This document shows positions 6,029 to 14,471 of a stretch of 38,697 nt of DNA, one piece after another. Within the stretch, counting starts at the first letter, position 1. Each line of letters starts with the position of its first letter. The translations under genes and the position numbers were made by a program. A model generated the notes under the pieces. The model was not told where the DNA came from. It saw nothing but the letters and a program-made list of their open reading frames with translations, and ran no database searches. This DNA comes from Caulobacter sp. (GTDB lineage Bacteria > Pseudomonadota > Alphaproteobacteria > Caulobacterales > Caulobacteraceae): NCBI GenBank assembly GCA_021741355.1, contig JAIOXZ010000032.1:1-38697 (forward strand), written 5' to 3'.

Positions 6029-8992
6029 TCACCGGGCGTAGGTCGACAGCTTCAGCATGGTCTGGGAATCGAGACTGCCCGTCGGGGCCATGCCCTGGTC
6101 GCGCTGGAAGGCGGCGATGGCGCCCTTGAGCCCCTGGCTGGCGACACCGTCCTGCGGTCCACGGTAGTAGCCGAGCGTCGACAGGGCGCGCTGTGCAGCG
6201 GTGATATCGGAGGCCGTGCCGCCGGTGGACGCCTGGGCCGTCGGCGCCCGCGCGACCGTCGGCGCCGACGCACGGAAGCCGATCGCCGACCGCTCGGCGG
6301 CGCTGCGCGCTTCCGGCGACAGGTCGCGCTTGACCCGCTCGGCGCTCGACTTCGCCTCGGTGTCGCCGGCGCGGGCTGCGATCAGGTACCACTTGTAAGC
6401 TTCGGCCCCGTTCTGGCTGACGCCGTAGCCTTCTTCGTAGAGGCGGCCGAGATTGTACTGGCTGTCCGAGAGACCAAGGTCCGCGGCCTTGCGGAACCAT
6501 TGCGCCGCCGTCGTGGTGTTCTTGGTCCCGCCCTGGCCCTCGAAGAAATAGAGGCCGAGGTTGTGCATCGCCTTCCGGTCGCCGCCCTGGGCCGCGCGTT
6601 CGGTCCAGCGGCGGGCCTCGACCGGGTCCTTGCGCAGGCCGCCTTCGCCGTTCTCGTAGAGCTTGGCCAGGTAGAACTGGGCGGGCGCGTAGCCGAGGTT
6701 GGCGGCGCGCTTGAGGCCTGTCATGCCGGTCAGATCGCGCGCCTCAATCCGGCGTACGGACTCCGCATAGAGCGAGGCCGGGGTCTCGGTCGGCGCGGTG
6801 GGCGTTGTGGCGGCAGGCGGGGCGCCCGCCAACGCGGGATCGACCGGAGTGAGGCCGGGCGCGATCGCCACGGCGACCTTGGGCGCCGCACGGCCCGGCA
6901 GGATCGGGGTGGTGTCGGCCTCGGCCGTCTTGATCTCGCCCTGTTCGTCGGCGCGACGGTTCTGCAACGCCTCGGCGACGCGCGTGGCCATCGAGCCCTC
7001 GCCCTTGCCGCCGTAGACCATGACGCCGCCCGCTGCGAGCAGGCTGACCGTCGCCGCGCCGGCGGCCAGCACGAGCGCCGACTGCAGGGCGGAGCCGGCG
7101 TGACGCTTGGGCTTCTTCGATCCGGCGCCGAACAGGCCGCGCTTCTCGGTCGCGGCGGGACGGGCTTCCGGCGTGTTGGCCGAGCGGGCGGCGGCACGCG
7201 CCTGTTCCAGAACTTCGCGGGTCGAGCGGGGCCGGCCGGCGTCCTCGACCTCGAACGGCGAGATTTCCGGCGCGGGCGGGATCACCGGCGCGTCGGGGAT
7301 GTCCACGTCCTCGGTGATCGGCGCGAAGCCGTCGGCGGCCTCGAAGTCTTCCTCGGAGAAGGCGGGCGGGCCACGTTCGGCCACCGGGAAGGGTTCGGGC
7401 TCGACCAGCGGCGGCGCGCTGGCCTCCGGACGGATCAGCGCCTGGGGCGCGAAGGCTTCCTCGGGGATCGTGCGGCCCGGCGAGGGGAACGGCTCGGAGG
7501 CGAACGGATCGCCGAACGGTTCGCGCGGGGTCTCGGTCCGGCGCTGGACCGGCGCGGCCGCCGCCATGACAGGGCCCTGGGCGACCTGTTCGGACAGGCG
7601 GCGGTGCGAGGCGTTGAGGCTCTGGTCGATCTTCTCGCGGGCCTCGTCCAGCAGGCGGGCGGTGCGCTCCTCGCTCTGGCGGATCCGTTCGGCGAGGTCG
7701 GCGGATGAGCGCTCCTGGCGCTGGTTGATGCGTTCCGTGACGCGCGCGACCTGCTCGCCGACTTCGTCGATGGCCAGGGCGCCGCGGCGCTCGGAGTTGG
7801 CGATCCGCTCGGCCAGCCGCTCGGTGATACGGGCGATCTCGCCGCCGAGCTTTTCGAGCGCCTGGGCCTGGACGCCGTCGGCGCGATTGAGCTTCTGTTC
7901 AACCACCGTGGCGATACGGGCCACCTCGCCGCCGATCTGCTCGATGGCGTCGGCGCCGTGATTTTCCACTGTCTGCACCCTCCGGCTCAGACTGTCGGCC
8001 ATGCTGACCACCTCCCGCCCCATACGCTCGATGGCCTGGGCCGAGCGGGTTTCAGCCGTCTGGATGTGGGCCGCCATTTCGGACAGCTTGCGTTCCATGC
8101 GGTCGAACCGGCCGGTCGAGGCGGTCTGAAGGTTTGTGGCCATCTCGACCCGCGTCGCTTCCATGCGGCGGGTCAGGTCGGCGGCAAGGGCTTCAAGCCG
8201 CGCGCCGCCGTCGCCCGCGCCGCTCTCGACGGTGCGCAGGCGGCGATCCAGGGCGACGAACGAGGCGCCGAGGTCGCGCAGGGCGTCGGTCGTGCGGCCC
8301 TCGGCCTCCTCGACGCGGGCGACCACGACCTCGGCCAGCTGGGCCGGATCAACGGACGGCGTTTCGGCCGCCTCGACCTTCGCCAGGCGCGCCTCGACGG
8401 CGGCGAGGGTTTCGCGGGTGCGGCTCTCGCCCTCGTAGACCTGGCCGGCGACCTTGCCGAGCATGCCCTCGATGGCGCGCAGGGCCTCGGCCGACCGCGG
8501 GCCGGTCGATTCCAGCTCCAGCCGGCGCAGACGCTCGCCGACGCCGCCGTAGTTGGTGTTGAGTTCCTCGACCGCGCCCTCGAACCGGGCCGCGACGGCG
8601 ATCTGCTCGCGTTCAGCGGATTCCAGCCGGGACAGGGCGCCGCGCACGGACTGGTCGATGCCGGTGATGGCCAGGGTCGAGCGCTGCTCGGCGGCCTCGA
8701 TCCGGGCGGTCAGGCGTTCGATGGCCTCGGCGACCCGCCCGACCTCGTCAGCGGGATGGCCGGCGACCTCATAGCGCGCGCTGCCCCCCGGGCGCGGCGA
8801 GCCGACCACGATCGGGTCTTGGGGAGTCTCGAAAGCGGGCTCCGGCTCGGGCTGGCCGATCGGTTCGCCGGCCGCGATCATGCTGTTGAGCCACTCGCCC
8901 AGAGTCATGCCGGAGCGTCGCGCGAGATCCTTGGCGATCTCGCGCGCTTTTGGGTCGATTCCCTTCACGCTCCAGGGAGCCCCCGACGTCAT
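6029..8992 (-). CDS. podJ: PodJ polar organelle development protein
   Basis: A 987-aa single-pass membrane scaffold that in Caulobacter localises to a pole and organises pilus, holdfast and PleC assembly. The N-terminus SVKGIDPKAREIAKDLARR and TLGEWLN closely follow Caulobacter PodJ. Residues ~80-480 are a long Glu/Arg-rich coiled coil with repeated ERxxxAIE-type heptads. A Pro/Glu-rich linker follows, then a basic KKPKR and a membrane helix near 635-655. The periplasmic part has three Sel1 repeats (AQFYLAKLYENGEG, AMHNLGLYFFEGQG, SQYNLGRLYEEGYG) and a C-terminal peptidoglycan-binding domain ending in TMLKLSTYAR. Start 8992 (MTSGAPWSVKG) matches the family. ATG 9016 adds eight residues. Confidence 0.95.
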   Translation of the reverse strand: MTSGAPWSVKGIDPKAREIAKDLARRSGMTLGEWLNSMIAAGEPIGQPEPEPAFETPQDPIVVGSPRPGGSARYEVAGHPADEVGRVAEAIERLTARIEAAEQRSTLAITGIDQSVRGALSRLESAEREQIAVAARFEGAVEELNTNYGGVGERLRRLELESTGPRSAEALRAIEGMLGKVAGQVYEGESRTRETLAAVEARLAKVEAAETPSVDPAQLAEVVVARVEEAEGRTTDALRDLGASFVALDRRLRTVESGAGDGGARLEALAADLTRRMEATRVEMATNLQTASTGRFDRMERKLSEMAAHIQTAETRSAQAIERMGREVVSMADSLSRRVQTVENHGADAIEQIGGEVARIATVVEQKLNRADGVQAQALEKLGGEIARITERLAERIANSERRGALAIDEVGEQVARVTERINQRQERSSADLAERIRQSEERTARLLDEAREKIDQSLNASHRRLSEQVAQGPVMAAAAPVQRRTETPREPFGDPFASEPFPSPGRTIPEEAFAPQALIRPEASAPPLVEPEPFPVAERGPPAFSEEDFEAADGFAPITEDVDIPDAPVIPPAPEISPFEVEDAGRPRSTREVLEQARAAARSANTPEARPAATEKRGLFGAGSKKPKRHAGSALQSALVLAAGAATVSLLAAGGVMVYGGKGEGSMATRVAEALQNRRADEQGEIKTAEADTTPILPGRAAPKVAVAIAPGLTPVDPALAGAPPAATTPTAPTETPASLYAESVRRIEARDLTGMTGLKRAANLGYAPAQFYLAKLYENGEGGLRKDPVEARRWTERAAQGGDRKAMHNLGLYFFEGQGGTKNTTTAAQWFRKAADLGLSDSQYNLGRLYEEGYGVSQNGAEAYKWYLIAARAGDTEAKSSAERVKRDLSPEARSAAERSAIGFRASAPTVARAPTAQASTGGTASDITAAQRALSTLGYYRGPQDGVASQGLKGAIAAFQRDQGMAPTGSLDSQTMLKLSTYAR

Positions 8993-9046
8993 ACGAATCG
9001 TGTCTCCGGCACTCATAAAGCACGCTACCCAGCAAGGGATTGTGTG

Positions 9047-9061
9047 TAAACGCGGGGTTAA
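9047..9061 (-). promoter_or_regulatory. CtrA-like box upstream of podJ
   Basis: Read on the podJ strand this is TTAACCCCGCGTTTA: TTAA, seven bases, TTTA. The Caulobacter CtrA consensus is TTAA-N7-TTAA, so one base differs. It lies 31-45 bases before ATG 9016 and 55-69 before ATG 8992. In Caulobacter podJ is cell-cycle regulated, with CtrA reported as a negative regulator. GANTC sites occur inside the early coding region (GAATC near 8995, GATTC near 8955). Confidence 0.5.
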
Positions 9062-9137
9062 CGCTAAATCTAGCGGGTGCGACGATTAGCTGTGGACGAA
9101 GCTTGCATCCGTCCGCTCCCGCAGCCATCTGGCCGGA

Positions 9138-9341
9138 ATGGAACTTCCCGCCACCCTGGCCGCCGCCGCCGCCTTCATCGGGCTGACCGTGCTGGCGGGC
9201 TGGCGCGGCGGGCGGGCGCCTGACCTGCTGAAGGGGCCGCGCATGATCCCCTGGCGGCTGGTCATGGTGACCTCGGCGGCCGTGGTTCTGGTGCTGCTCG
9301 TGCACCTGGCGAGCCTGCTCGGCCTGCACCAGACCCGCTGA
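9138..9341 (+). CDS. Small two-helix membrane protein
   Basis: A 67-aa protein with two predicted membrane helices (residues ~6-22, ATLAAAAAFIGLTVLAG, and ~43-62, VMVTSAAVVLVLLVHLASLL) joined by a short basic loop GGRAPDLLKGPRMIPWR. A GCCGGA before ATG 9138 may be a weak ribosome binding site. It is divergent from podJ and convergent with the MprF-like gene, with an 11-base gap. Similar short proteins are seen in Caulobacteraceae. The function is unknown. Confidence 0.65.
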   Translation: MELPATLAAAAAFIGLTVLAGWRGGRAPDLLKGPRMIPWRLVMVTSAAVVLVLLVHLASLLGLHQTR

Positions 9342-9351
9342 TCGCAGCCCT

Positions 9352-11001
9352 CTAGTCTTCCGTCCGCTTCGGCCGCCGGGTCAGACCGGCCATGCCGCCG
9401 GACGACAACAGGCTGACATCGGCCAGCAGCATCGGGATCTGCCAGCGATGCGGGGCGGCGATGTAGCGGGGTTGCCAGAGCGGGTCGTACTTGTCCTTGT
9501 ACCGCCGCACGCCGCGGAAATTGTAGATTTCCTCGCCCCGCTCGAACAGCAGCCGGCCGACCCGCGACATGATCGGCGCGAGGGGCCGATCCTCAAGTCC
9601 GGCCAGCGGCGCGGCGCCGAAGTCGAAGGCCTGGTAGCCCTGGGCGCGCCCCCACTCGAAGAGCTCGACGAACAGGAAGTCCATGATGTTCCTGGGCGCA
9701 TCGTCGTTGTAGCGCATCAGGTCCATCGACAGGGCCTTGCGGCTGGCCATCGGCCAGAGGGTGGCGAAGGCGACGATCCGGCCTTCCGCCCGCACCAGCG
9801 CGATCGGAAACTCCGCCACGTAGCGCGGCACGAATCCGCCCAGCGAGAAGGACTTCTCGCCGCCCGAGTGCATCGCCAGCCAGGCGTCTGAAATGGCCCG
9901 CAGGTCTTCGATCAGGGCGGGTACGGCCTCCGGTTCGATCACCTCGAAGGTCGCACCCGCCTCACCGGCCTTGCGCCAGTTGCGCCGCAGCACCTCGCGG
10001 CGGCGGCCGGCCAGGGAGAAGCCGTCCAGCGGCACGGCCGCGGCCTCGCCGATCTTCTGGATCGAGAAGCCCAGCTCCACCGCGTCGGGCAGGTCTTCCG
10101 GACCTATACCGTAGAGCGCCGGCCGCGCCGCATGGGCGTCGGCCAGCTCGCGGAAGCGCCAGAGCAGTTCCATCCGCTCGCTCGCCCGGCCGACCGGGCC
10201 GTCCATGGCGATCCACGACCGCCCGCGCACGCCGAACATCAGGAAGGTCTCGCCCGACGGCGAGAACAGGAACCGCTTGTCGCCCAGCAGGGCCAGGTTG
10301 GAATCGGGCTGGGACCATTCGGCCGTTCGCAGGATGGCGCGCACGCGGTCGAAGTCGGGGTCGTGATCGCCGGCCACCGGCGGCGTAGCCGGCATCGCCA
10401 GCATCCGCCAGACACCGAACAGCAGCAGGGCGAGCGCGGCGCCGCCGGAGGACCGGATGGCGCGGGTGAGGTCCTGGTCGGCCAGCACCTTCCAGACCGA
10501 CTGATCGGCGTAGCCGGCGTTGGCGAAGGACCACCAGCCCAGCAGGGCCGCACCGCCGAGCATGGCGGCCGCTGACGCCAGCCAGCCAGGCGTGATCTCC
10601 ATCCGCGACAGCCCCGCCGCCCTCGGGAAGGCCGCGTGCAGGGGCAGCAGCACCAGGAAACAGGCCACCAGCACCGCGGCCTCTTCCCAGTTGAAGCCCT
10701 TGAACGGCGCCAGCACCGCAGCCGCCAGAAGCGTGATCACGCTGGCCATCCAGGCCGCGTCGAGCCGCGAGCGGAGGCCGAACGCCAGCAGGATCAGCAG
10801 CAGCCCGAGGATTGAGGACAGGAAGTGGCTGGTCTCGATCAGCAGGACCGGCGCGACCTTGAGCAGCGCGACCACGCGCGACGGATCGCTCGGCGTCGCG
10901 CCGGAGGCCACGAGCATGCCGCCCGCCACCAGGGCCGCGATGGCGCCCACCGTCGGCCCGGCCGCCAGAAGCGCAGGTTTCAGTTCGCCATAGAGACGCA
11001 T
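9352..11001 (-). CDS. MprF-like phosphatidylglycerol lysyltransferase domain protein (short form)
   Basis: A 549-aa membrane protein. Residues ~10-210 hold about six membrane helices. Residues ~215-525 are the cytoplasmic DUF2156/LPG synthase C-terminal domain, with FLFSPSGETFLMFGVRGRSWIAMDGPVG, RNIMDFLFVELFEWGR, FDFGAAPLAGL and the closing YNFRGVRRYKDKYDPLWQPRY. This domain transfers an aminoacyl group, commonly lysine from Lys-tRNA, to phosphatidylglycerol and lowers surface negative charge. Full MprF is about 840-880 aa with ~14 helices including a flippase domain. Most of that is absent here. Start ATG 11001 follows GGGAATCGC. The aminoacyl donor cannot be inferred. No virJ/acvB partner is seen nearby. 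Confidence 0.85.
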   Translation of the reverse strand: MRLYGELKPALLAAGPTVGAIAALVAGGMLVASGATPSDPSRVVALLKVAPVLLIETSHFLSSILGLLLILLAFGLRSRLDAAWMASVITLLAAAVLAPFKGFNWEEAAVLVACFLVLLPLHAAFPRAAGLSRMEITPGWLASAAAMLGGAALLGWWSFANAGYADQSVWKVLADQDLTRAIRSSGGAALALLLFGVWRMLAMPATPPVAGDHDPDFDRVRAILRTAEWSQPDSNLALLGDKRFLFSPSGETFLMFGVRGRSWIAMDGPVGRASERMELLWRFRELADAHAARPALYGIGPEDLPDAVELGFSIQKIGEAAAVPLDGFSLAGRRREVLRRNWRKAGEAGATFEVIEPEAVPALIEDLRAISDAWLAMHSGGEKSFSLGGFVPRYVAEFPIALVRAEGRIVAFATLWPMASRKALSMDLMRYNDDAPRNIMDFLFVELFEWGRAQGYQAFDFGAAPLAGLEDRPLAPIMSRVGRLLFERGEEIYNFRGVRRYKDKYDPLWQPRYIAAPHRWQIPMLLADVSLLSSGGMAGLTRRPKRTED

Positions 11002-11147
11002 GCGATTCCCGGGCTCTTCACGCCGCTTCTATAGCGTGGTCCCGCGCCGTTCGCGCGACAGATGACTCGAACGAGCGTTTGAACGCGCTTGCTCCCCCGG
11101 ACGCGCACGCTAAGCTGGACGAAACGGACCCTGCGGGAGAAACGGCC

Positions 11148-12356
11148 ATGGCGGATTTTGGCGGCGGCGAACTTGAGACCTTCCGCGCGGAGGTGCGCGA
11201 CTGGCTGGCGGCGAACTATCCGCCGTCCCTGAACGCGCCCATGGACGACGAGACCGAGGCGCCCTGGGGCGGCCGGCGGTTCAACCCGACCAACAAGGAC
11301 GCCAAGCTCTGGCTCGACCGCATGGCGGCCAAGGGCTGGACCGCGCCGATGTGGCCGACGCAGTACGGCGGCGGCGGCCTCAGCCGCGAGCAGAACAAGG
11401 TGCTGGAGAGCGAACTGCGACGCATCAAGGCTCGCCCGGCCCTGATGAGCTTCGGCATCTGGATGCTTGGCCCGGTGCTGCTGGAATACGCCACCGAGGA
11501 GCAGAAGCAGAAGTTCCTGCCCGGCATCGTCAAGGGCGAGATCCGCTGGTGCCAGGGCTACAGCGAGCCGGGCGCCGGTTCCGACCTGGCCGGCCTGCAG
11601 ACCCGCTGCGAGGACAAGGGAGACCACTTCCTGATCAACGGCCAGAAGGTCTGGACCAGCTACGCCGACCAGGCCGACTGGATCTTCTGCCTGGTGCGCA
11701 CCGACACCAGCAAGAAGCACGAGGGCATCAGCTTCGTGCTGTTCGACATGACCAGCGAGGGGGTCGAGACCCGGCCGATCAAGCTGATCAGCGGCTCCTC
11801 GCCGTTCTGCGAGACCTTCTTCACCGACGTGAAGGTCCCCAAGGACCAACTGGTCGGCAAGCTCAACGGGGGCTGGGAAATCGCCAAGCGGCTCCTCCAG
11901 TACGAGCGCCAGAACATCTCCGCCGGCGGCTTCGGCGGCGGGGCCGGCATCGACGTGGTCGAGGCGGCCAAGGAGCATGTGGGTGTGGACGCGCAGGGCC
12001 GCATCGCCGACGGCGACCTGCGCAACCGCATCAGCGCGCACAAGATGGACGCGGCGGCCTTCGCCCTGACCATCCGTCGCGCCGAGCAGGAAGCCAAGGC
12101 CAGCAAGGGCCCCAGCGCCGCGACCTCGATCATCAAATACGCCGCCGCCAAGCTGAACCAGGAGCGCACCGAACTGACCGTCGAGGCGCTCGGCCTGCAG
12201 GGCCTGGGCTGGGAGGGCGAGAGCTTCTCGGCCGGCGAGATCGGCGCGATGCGCTCGATGCTGCGGGCCAAGGCCAACTCCATCGAGGGCGGCACCAGCG
12301 AGATCAATCTGAACGTCGTCGCCAAGCGGGTTCTGGGCTTGCTGGATCACCAGTGA
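11148..12356 (+). CDS. Acyl-CoA dehydrogenase, catalytic subunit
   Basis: A 402-aa flavoenzyme of the acyl-CoA dehydrogenase family. It carries the first signature region (WCQGYSEPGAGSDLAGLQT), the FAD/substrate strand INGQKVWTSYADQADWIFCLVRT, and C-terminal IEGGTSEINLNVVAKRVLGL, in which Glu380 matches the catalytic base of the IYEGT motif. Start ATG 11148 (MADFGGG) is chosen for the GGGAG nine bases upstream. A longer frame from 11079 has no support. It heads an operon with four further genes, including a second dehydrogenase lacking the base. The first ~40 residues include a PWGGRRFNP stretch seen in enzymes for bulky acyl-CoA substrates. Substrate unknown. Confidence 0.92.
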   Translation: MADFGGGELETFRAEVRDWLAANYPPSLNAPMDDETEAPWGGRRFNPTNKDAKLWLDRMAAKGWTAPMWPTQYGGGGLSREQNKVLESELRRIKARPALMSFGIWMLGPVLLEYATEEQKQKFLPGIVKGEIRWCQGYSEPGAGSDLAGLQTRCEDKGDHFLINGQKVWTSYADQADWIFCLVRTDTSKKHEGISFVLFDMTSEGVETRPIKLISGSSPFCETFFTDVKVPKDQLVGKLNGGWEIAKRLLQYERQNISAGGFGGGAGIDVVEAAKEHVGVDAQGRIADGDLRNRISAHKMDAAAFALTIRRAEQEAKASKGPSAATSIIKYAAAKLNQERTELTVEALGLQGLGWEGESFSAGEIGAMRSMLRAKANSIEGGTSEINLNVVAKRVLGLLDHQ

Positions 12357-12361
12357 CCGCC

Positions 12362-12712
12362 ATGACGAGCGAAACGCTCCAGCAGGCAATCGAGCGGGTC
12401 TGCTCGAAGGATTCCTTCTACTGGTCATGCCGGGAGACGAAGGGACGCGAGCGCAAGATCGAGCAGACAGTCGAAATCCGGCTCAACGTCGACGAGGGCC
12501 AACTCGATGAAATGCCGCCGGAAGGCTGGTCTCTGTACAAGGTCGACGGCGACCTCGGCGCAGCCTTCCTTCGCCGAAGCCAGCCTTTGACCGACGACGA
12601 TGTCCGCCGACTGTTCGTAGACGCACTGACGCTCGCGGATCGTTACGACGGTCAGTTCCAATCCTGGGCTCACGGCGAAGCTCTGGAACGCATCTGGAGC
12701 AAGGACGCATGA
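12362..12712 (+). CDS. Small RraB-like protein
   Basis: A 116-aa acidic soluble protein, five bases after the dehydrogenase and overlapping the next gene by four bases (ATGA). The pattern IEQTVEIRLNVDEGQLDEM, YKVDGDLGAAFLR, ADRYDGQFQSWAHG recalls the RraB fold (regulator of ribonuclease E, PF06877), especially the ending ADRYDG..W. The resemblance is faint and judged by eye. If real, a stress/RNA-turnover factor sits in a catabolic operon. Otherwise it is an unassigned conserved protein. No signal peptide or membrane segment is present. Confidence 0.6.
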   Translation: MTSETLQQAIERVCSKDSFYWSCRETKGRERKIEQTVEIRLNVDEGQLDEMPPEGWSLYKVDGDLGAAFLRRSQPLTDDDVRRLFVDALTLADRYDGQFQSWAHGEALERIWSKDA

Positions 12713-13332
12713 TCGAGTTCTGGTACGAGTTCGCCTCGACCTACAGCTATCCGGCGGCCATGCGGGTCGAGCGGATGGCCGAGGCCGCGGGCGTGCGCGT
12801 GGAATGGAAGCCGTTCCTGCTCGGCCCGCTGTTCCATGCCCAGCAAGGCCTCACCGACAGTCCGTTCAACGTGTTTCCGGTCAAGGGCCAGTACATGTGG
12901 CGCGACCTGGCGCGGGTCTGCGCCGAAGAAGGTTTACCGTTGAACCACCCATCACAATTCCCGCGCAACACGCTGCTGGCGGCGCGGGTTGCGGTGGCCG
13001 GACTGGACGACGGCTGGACCGCCGATTTCAGCCGCAAGGTCTATGAAGCCAATTTCGTCGCCGACCAGGACATCTCCAGTCCAGAGGTGCTCGCGCCGCT
13101 GATCGAGGAAGTCGGCGCCTCGCCGGCCGAGGTATTCGAGGCGGCCGGATCAGAGGCCGTGAAGGCGCGTCTGAAAGAACACGTCACTCAGGCCAAGGCG
13201 CGCGGCGTCTTCGGCTCCCCCAGTTTCATCACCGCCGACGGCGAGCTCTTCTGGGGCAACGACCGTCTGGAACAGGCCCTCCACTGGGCCACCCTGCATG
13301 CCAATTCCAACTCTCCTGCGGAGCACGCCTGA
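12709..13332 (+). CDS. 2-hydroxychromene-2-carboxylate isomerase / DsbA-like thioredoxin-fold protein
   Basis: A 207-aa protein of the DsbA/HCCA-isomerase (GST kappa) family. It starts MIEFWYEFASTYSY, where the usual DsbA CxxC is replaced by the Ser-containing EFASTYSYPA of the isomerases. A helical insert (GLPLNHPSQFPRNTLLAAR) follows, and the C-terminus has GVFGSPSFITADGELFWGNDRLEQAL, containing the cis-Pro loop VFGSPSF. The family includes glutathione-dependent isomerases of naphthalene breakdown and poorly characterised homologues near acyl-CoA genes. It overlaps the preceding gene by four bases and ends one base before the next, so it is co-transcribed. Confidence 0.88.
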   Translation: MIEFWYEFASTYSYPAAMRVERMAEAAGVRVEWKPFLLGPLFHAQQGLTDSPFNVFPVKGQYMWRDLARVCAEEGLPLNHPSQFPRNTLLAARVAVAGLDDGWTADFSRKVYEANFVADQDISSPEVLAPLIEEVGASPAEVFEAAGSEAVKARLKEHVTQAKARGVFGSPSFITADGELFWGNDRLEQALHWATLHANSNSPAEHA

Positions 13333-13333
13333 C

Positions 13334-14470
13334 ATGGCCGTCCTGAACGAAGAACAGACCATGCTGCGCGACGCGGCCAAGAGCTGGGCGCAGGAATCCT
13401 CGCCGGTGACGAAGCTGCGCGCCCTGCGCGACGGCGGGTCCGGCGCGAGCTTCGACGCCGCCGCCTGGGCCGAGATGGGCGCCATGGGCTGGGCCGGGGT
13501 GATCGTCCCTGAAGAGCATGACGGCACGGCGTTCGGCTATCTGAGCCTCGGCCTGATCCTCGAAGAGACCGGCCGCACCTTGGTCGCTTCCCCGCTGCTG
13601 TCGACCGCGCTGATCGGCGCCTCGGCGCTGACGCTCGGCGGCTCGGACGCCCAGAAGGCCGCCTGGCTGCCGAAGATCGCCGCCGGCGAGGTCGTCACCG
13701 CCCTGGCCGTCGATGAGAAGGCGCACCACGCGCCGGAGATGACCGCCCTGAAGGCCGACAAGGCCGGCGACGGCTGGAGCCTTACCGGCAAGAAGACCTT
13801 CGTGCTCGACGGCGTCGCCGCCGACCTGGTGATCGTCGCCGCCCGCACCGGCGGCAAGCCTGGCGACACCGACGGCATCACCCTGTTCCTCGTGGCCGGC
13901 GATGCGGCGGGCCTGACCCGCAAGCATCTGGCGCTGGCCGACAGCCGCGGCGCCGCCGAACTGACCTTCGACGGGGTCAAGGTGGGCGCGGACGCCGTAC
14001 TCGGCGAGGTCGGCAAGGGCTGGTCCGTGCTGGAGCCGGTGCTCGACCGCGCCCGCGCCGGCCTGGCCGCCGAGATGCTCGGCAGCGCCCTGCAGGCGTT
14101 CGAGATCACCCTCGACTACCTCAAGACCCGCACCCAGTTCGGCCAGGTGATCGGCACGTTCCAGAGCCTGCAGCACCGCGCGGCGAAGATGTTCACCGAC
14201 CTGGAGACCACCCGCTCCTGCGTCGAGGCGGCGCTGGAGCAGATCGACTCCGGCGCCACCGACAACCGCGCCGCCGCCTCGCTGGCCAAGGCCAAGGCCA
14301 GCGATCTGGCGCATCTGGTGAGCAACGAGATGGTCCAGATGCACGGCGGCATCGGCATGACCGACGTGCATGACGCCGGCCTCTATCTGAAGCGCGCGCG
14401 AGTGGCCGAGCATCTGTTCGGCGGCGCCAGCTATCACCGCGACCGCTACGCCCGCGTGCTGGGCTTCTAA
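13334..14470 (+). CDS. Acyl-CoA dehydrogenase subunit lacking the catalytic glutamate
   Basis: A 378-aa acyl-CoA dehydrogenase homologue starting MAVLNEEQTMLRDAAKSWAQ. The middle domain (GWSLTGKKTFVLDGVAADLVIVAAR) and the C-terminal helices (FGQVIGTFQSLQHRAAKMFTDLE, EMVQMHGGIGMTDVHD) are conserved. At the position of the catalytic Glu the sequence is HLFGGASYHRDR, with Gly363 where YEGT is expected. In steroid-type alpha2-beta2 dehydrogenases one subunit lacks the base in this way, so it probably pairs with the product of 11148-12356. ATG 13334 is one base after the previous stop. The SDR gene starts two bases downstream. Confidence 0.9.
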   Translation: MAVLNEEQTMLRDAAKSWAQESSPVTKLRALRDGGSGASFDAAAWAEMGAMGWAGVIVPEEHDGTAFGYLSLGLILEETGRTLVASPLLSTALIGASALTLGGSDAQKAAWLPKIAAGEVVTALAVDEKAHHAPEMTALKADKAGDGWSLTGKKTFVLDGVAADLVIVAARTGGKPGDTDGITLFLVAGDAAGLTRKHLALADSRGAAELTFDGVKVGADAVLGEVGKGWSVLEPVLDRARAGLAAEMLGSALQAFEITLDYLKTRTQFGQVIGTFQSLQHRAAKMFTDLETTRSCVEAALEQIDSGATDNRAAASLAKAKASDLAHLVSNEMVQMHGGIGMTDVHDAGLYLKRARVAEHLFGGASYHRDRYARVLGF

Positions 14471-14471
14471 G

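Noticed and set aside
5783..9049. Two long open frames on the plus strand opposite podJ
   Set aside because: They are Gly/Arg/Asp-rich with no domain, no ribosome binding site and mirror the coiled-coil codons. podJ on the minus strand explains the DNA.
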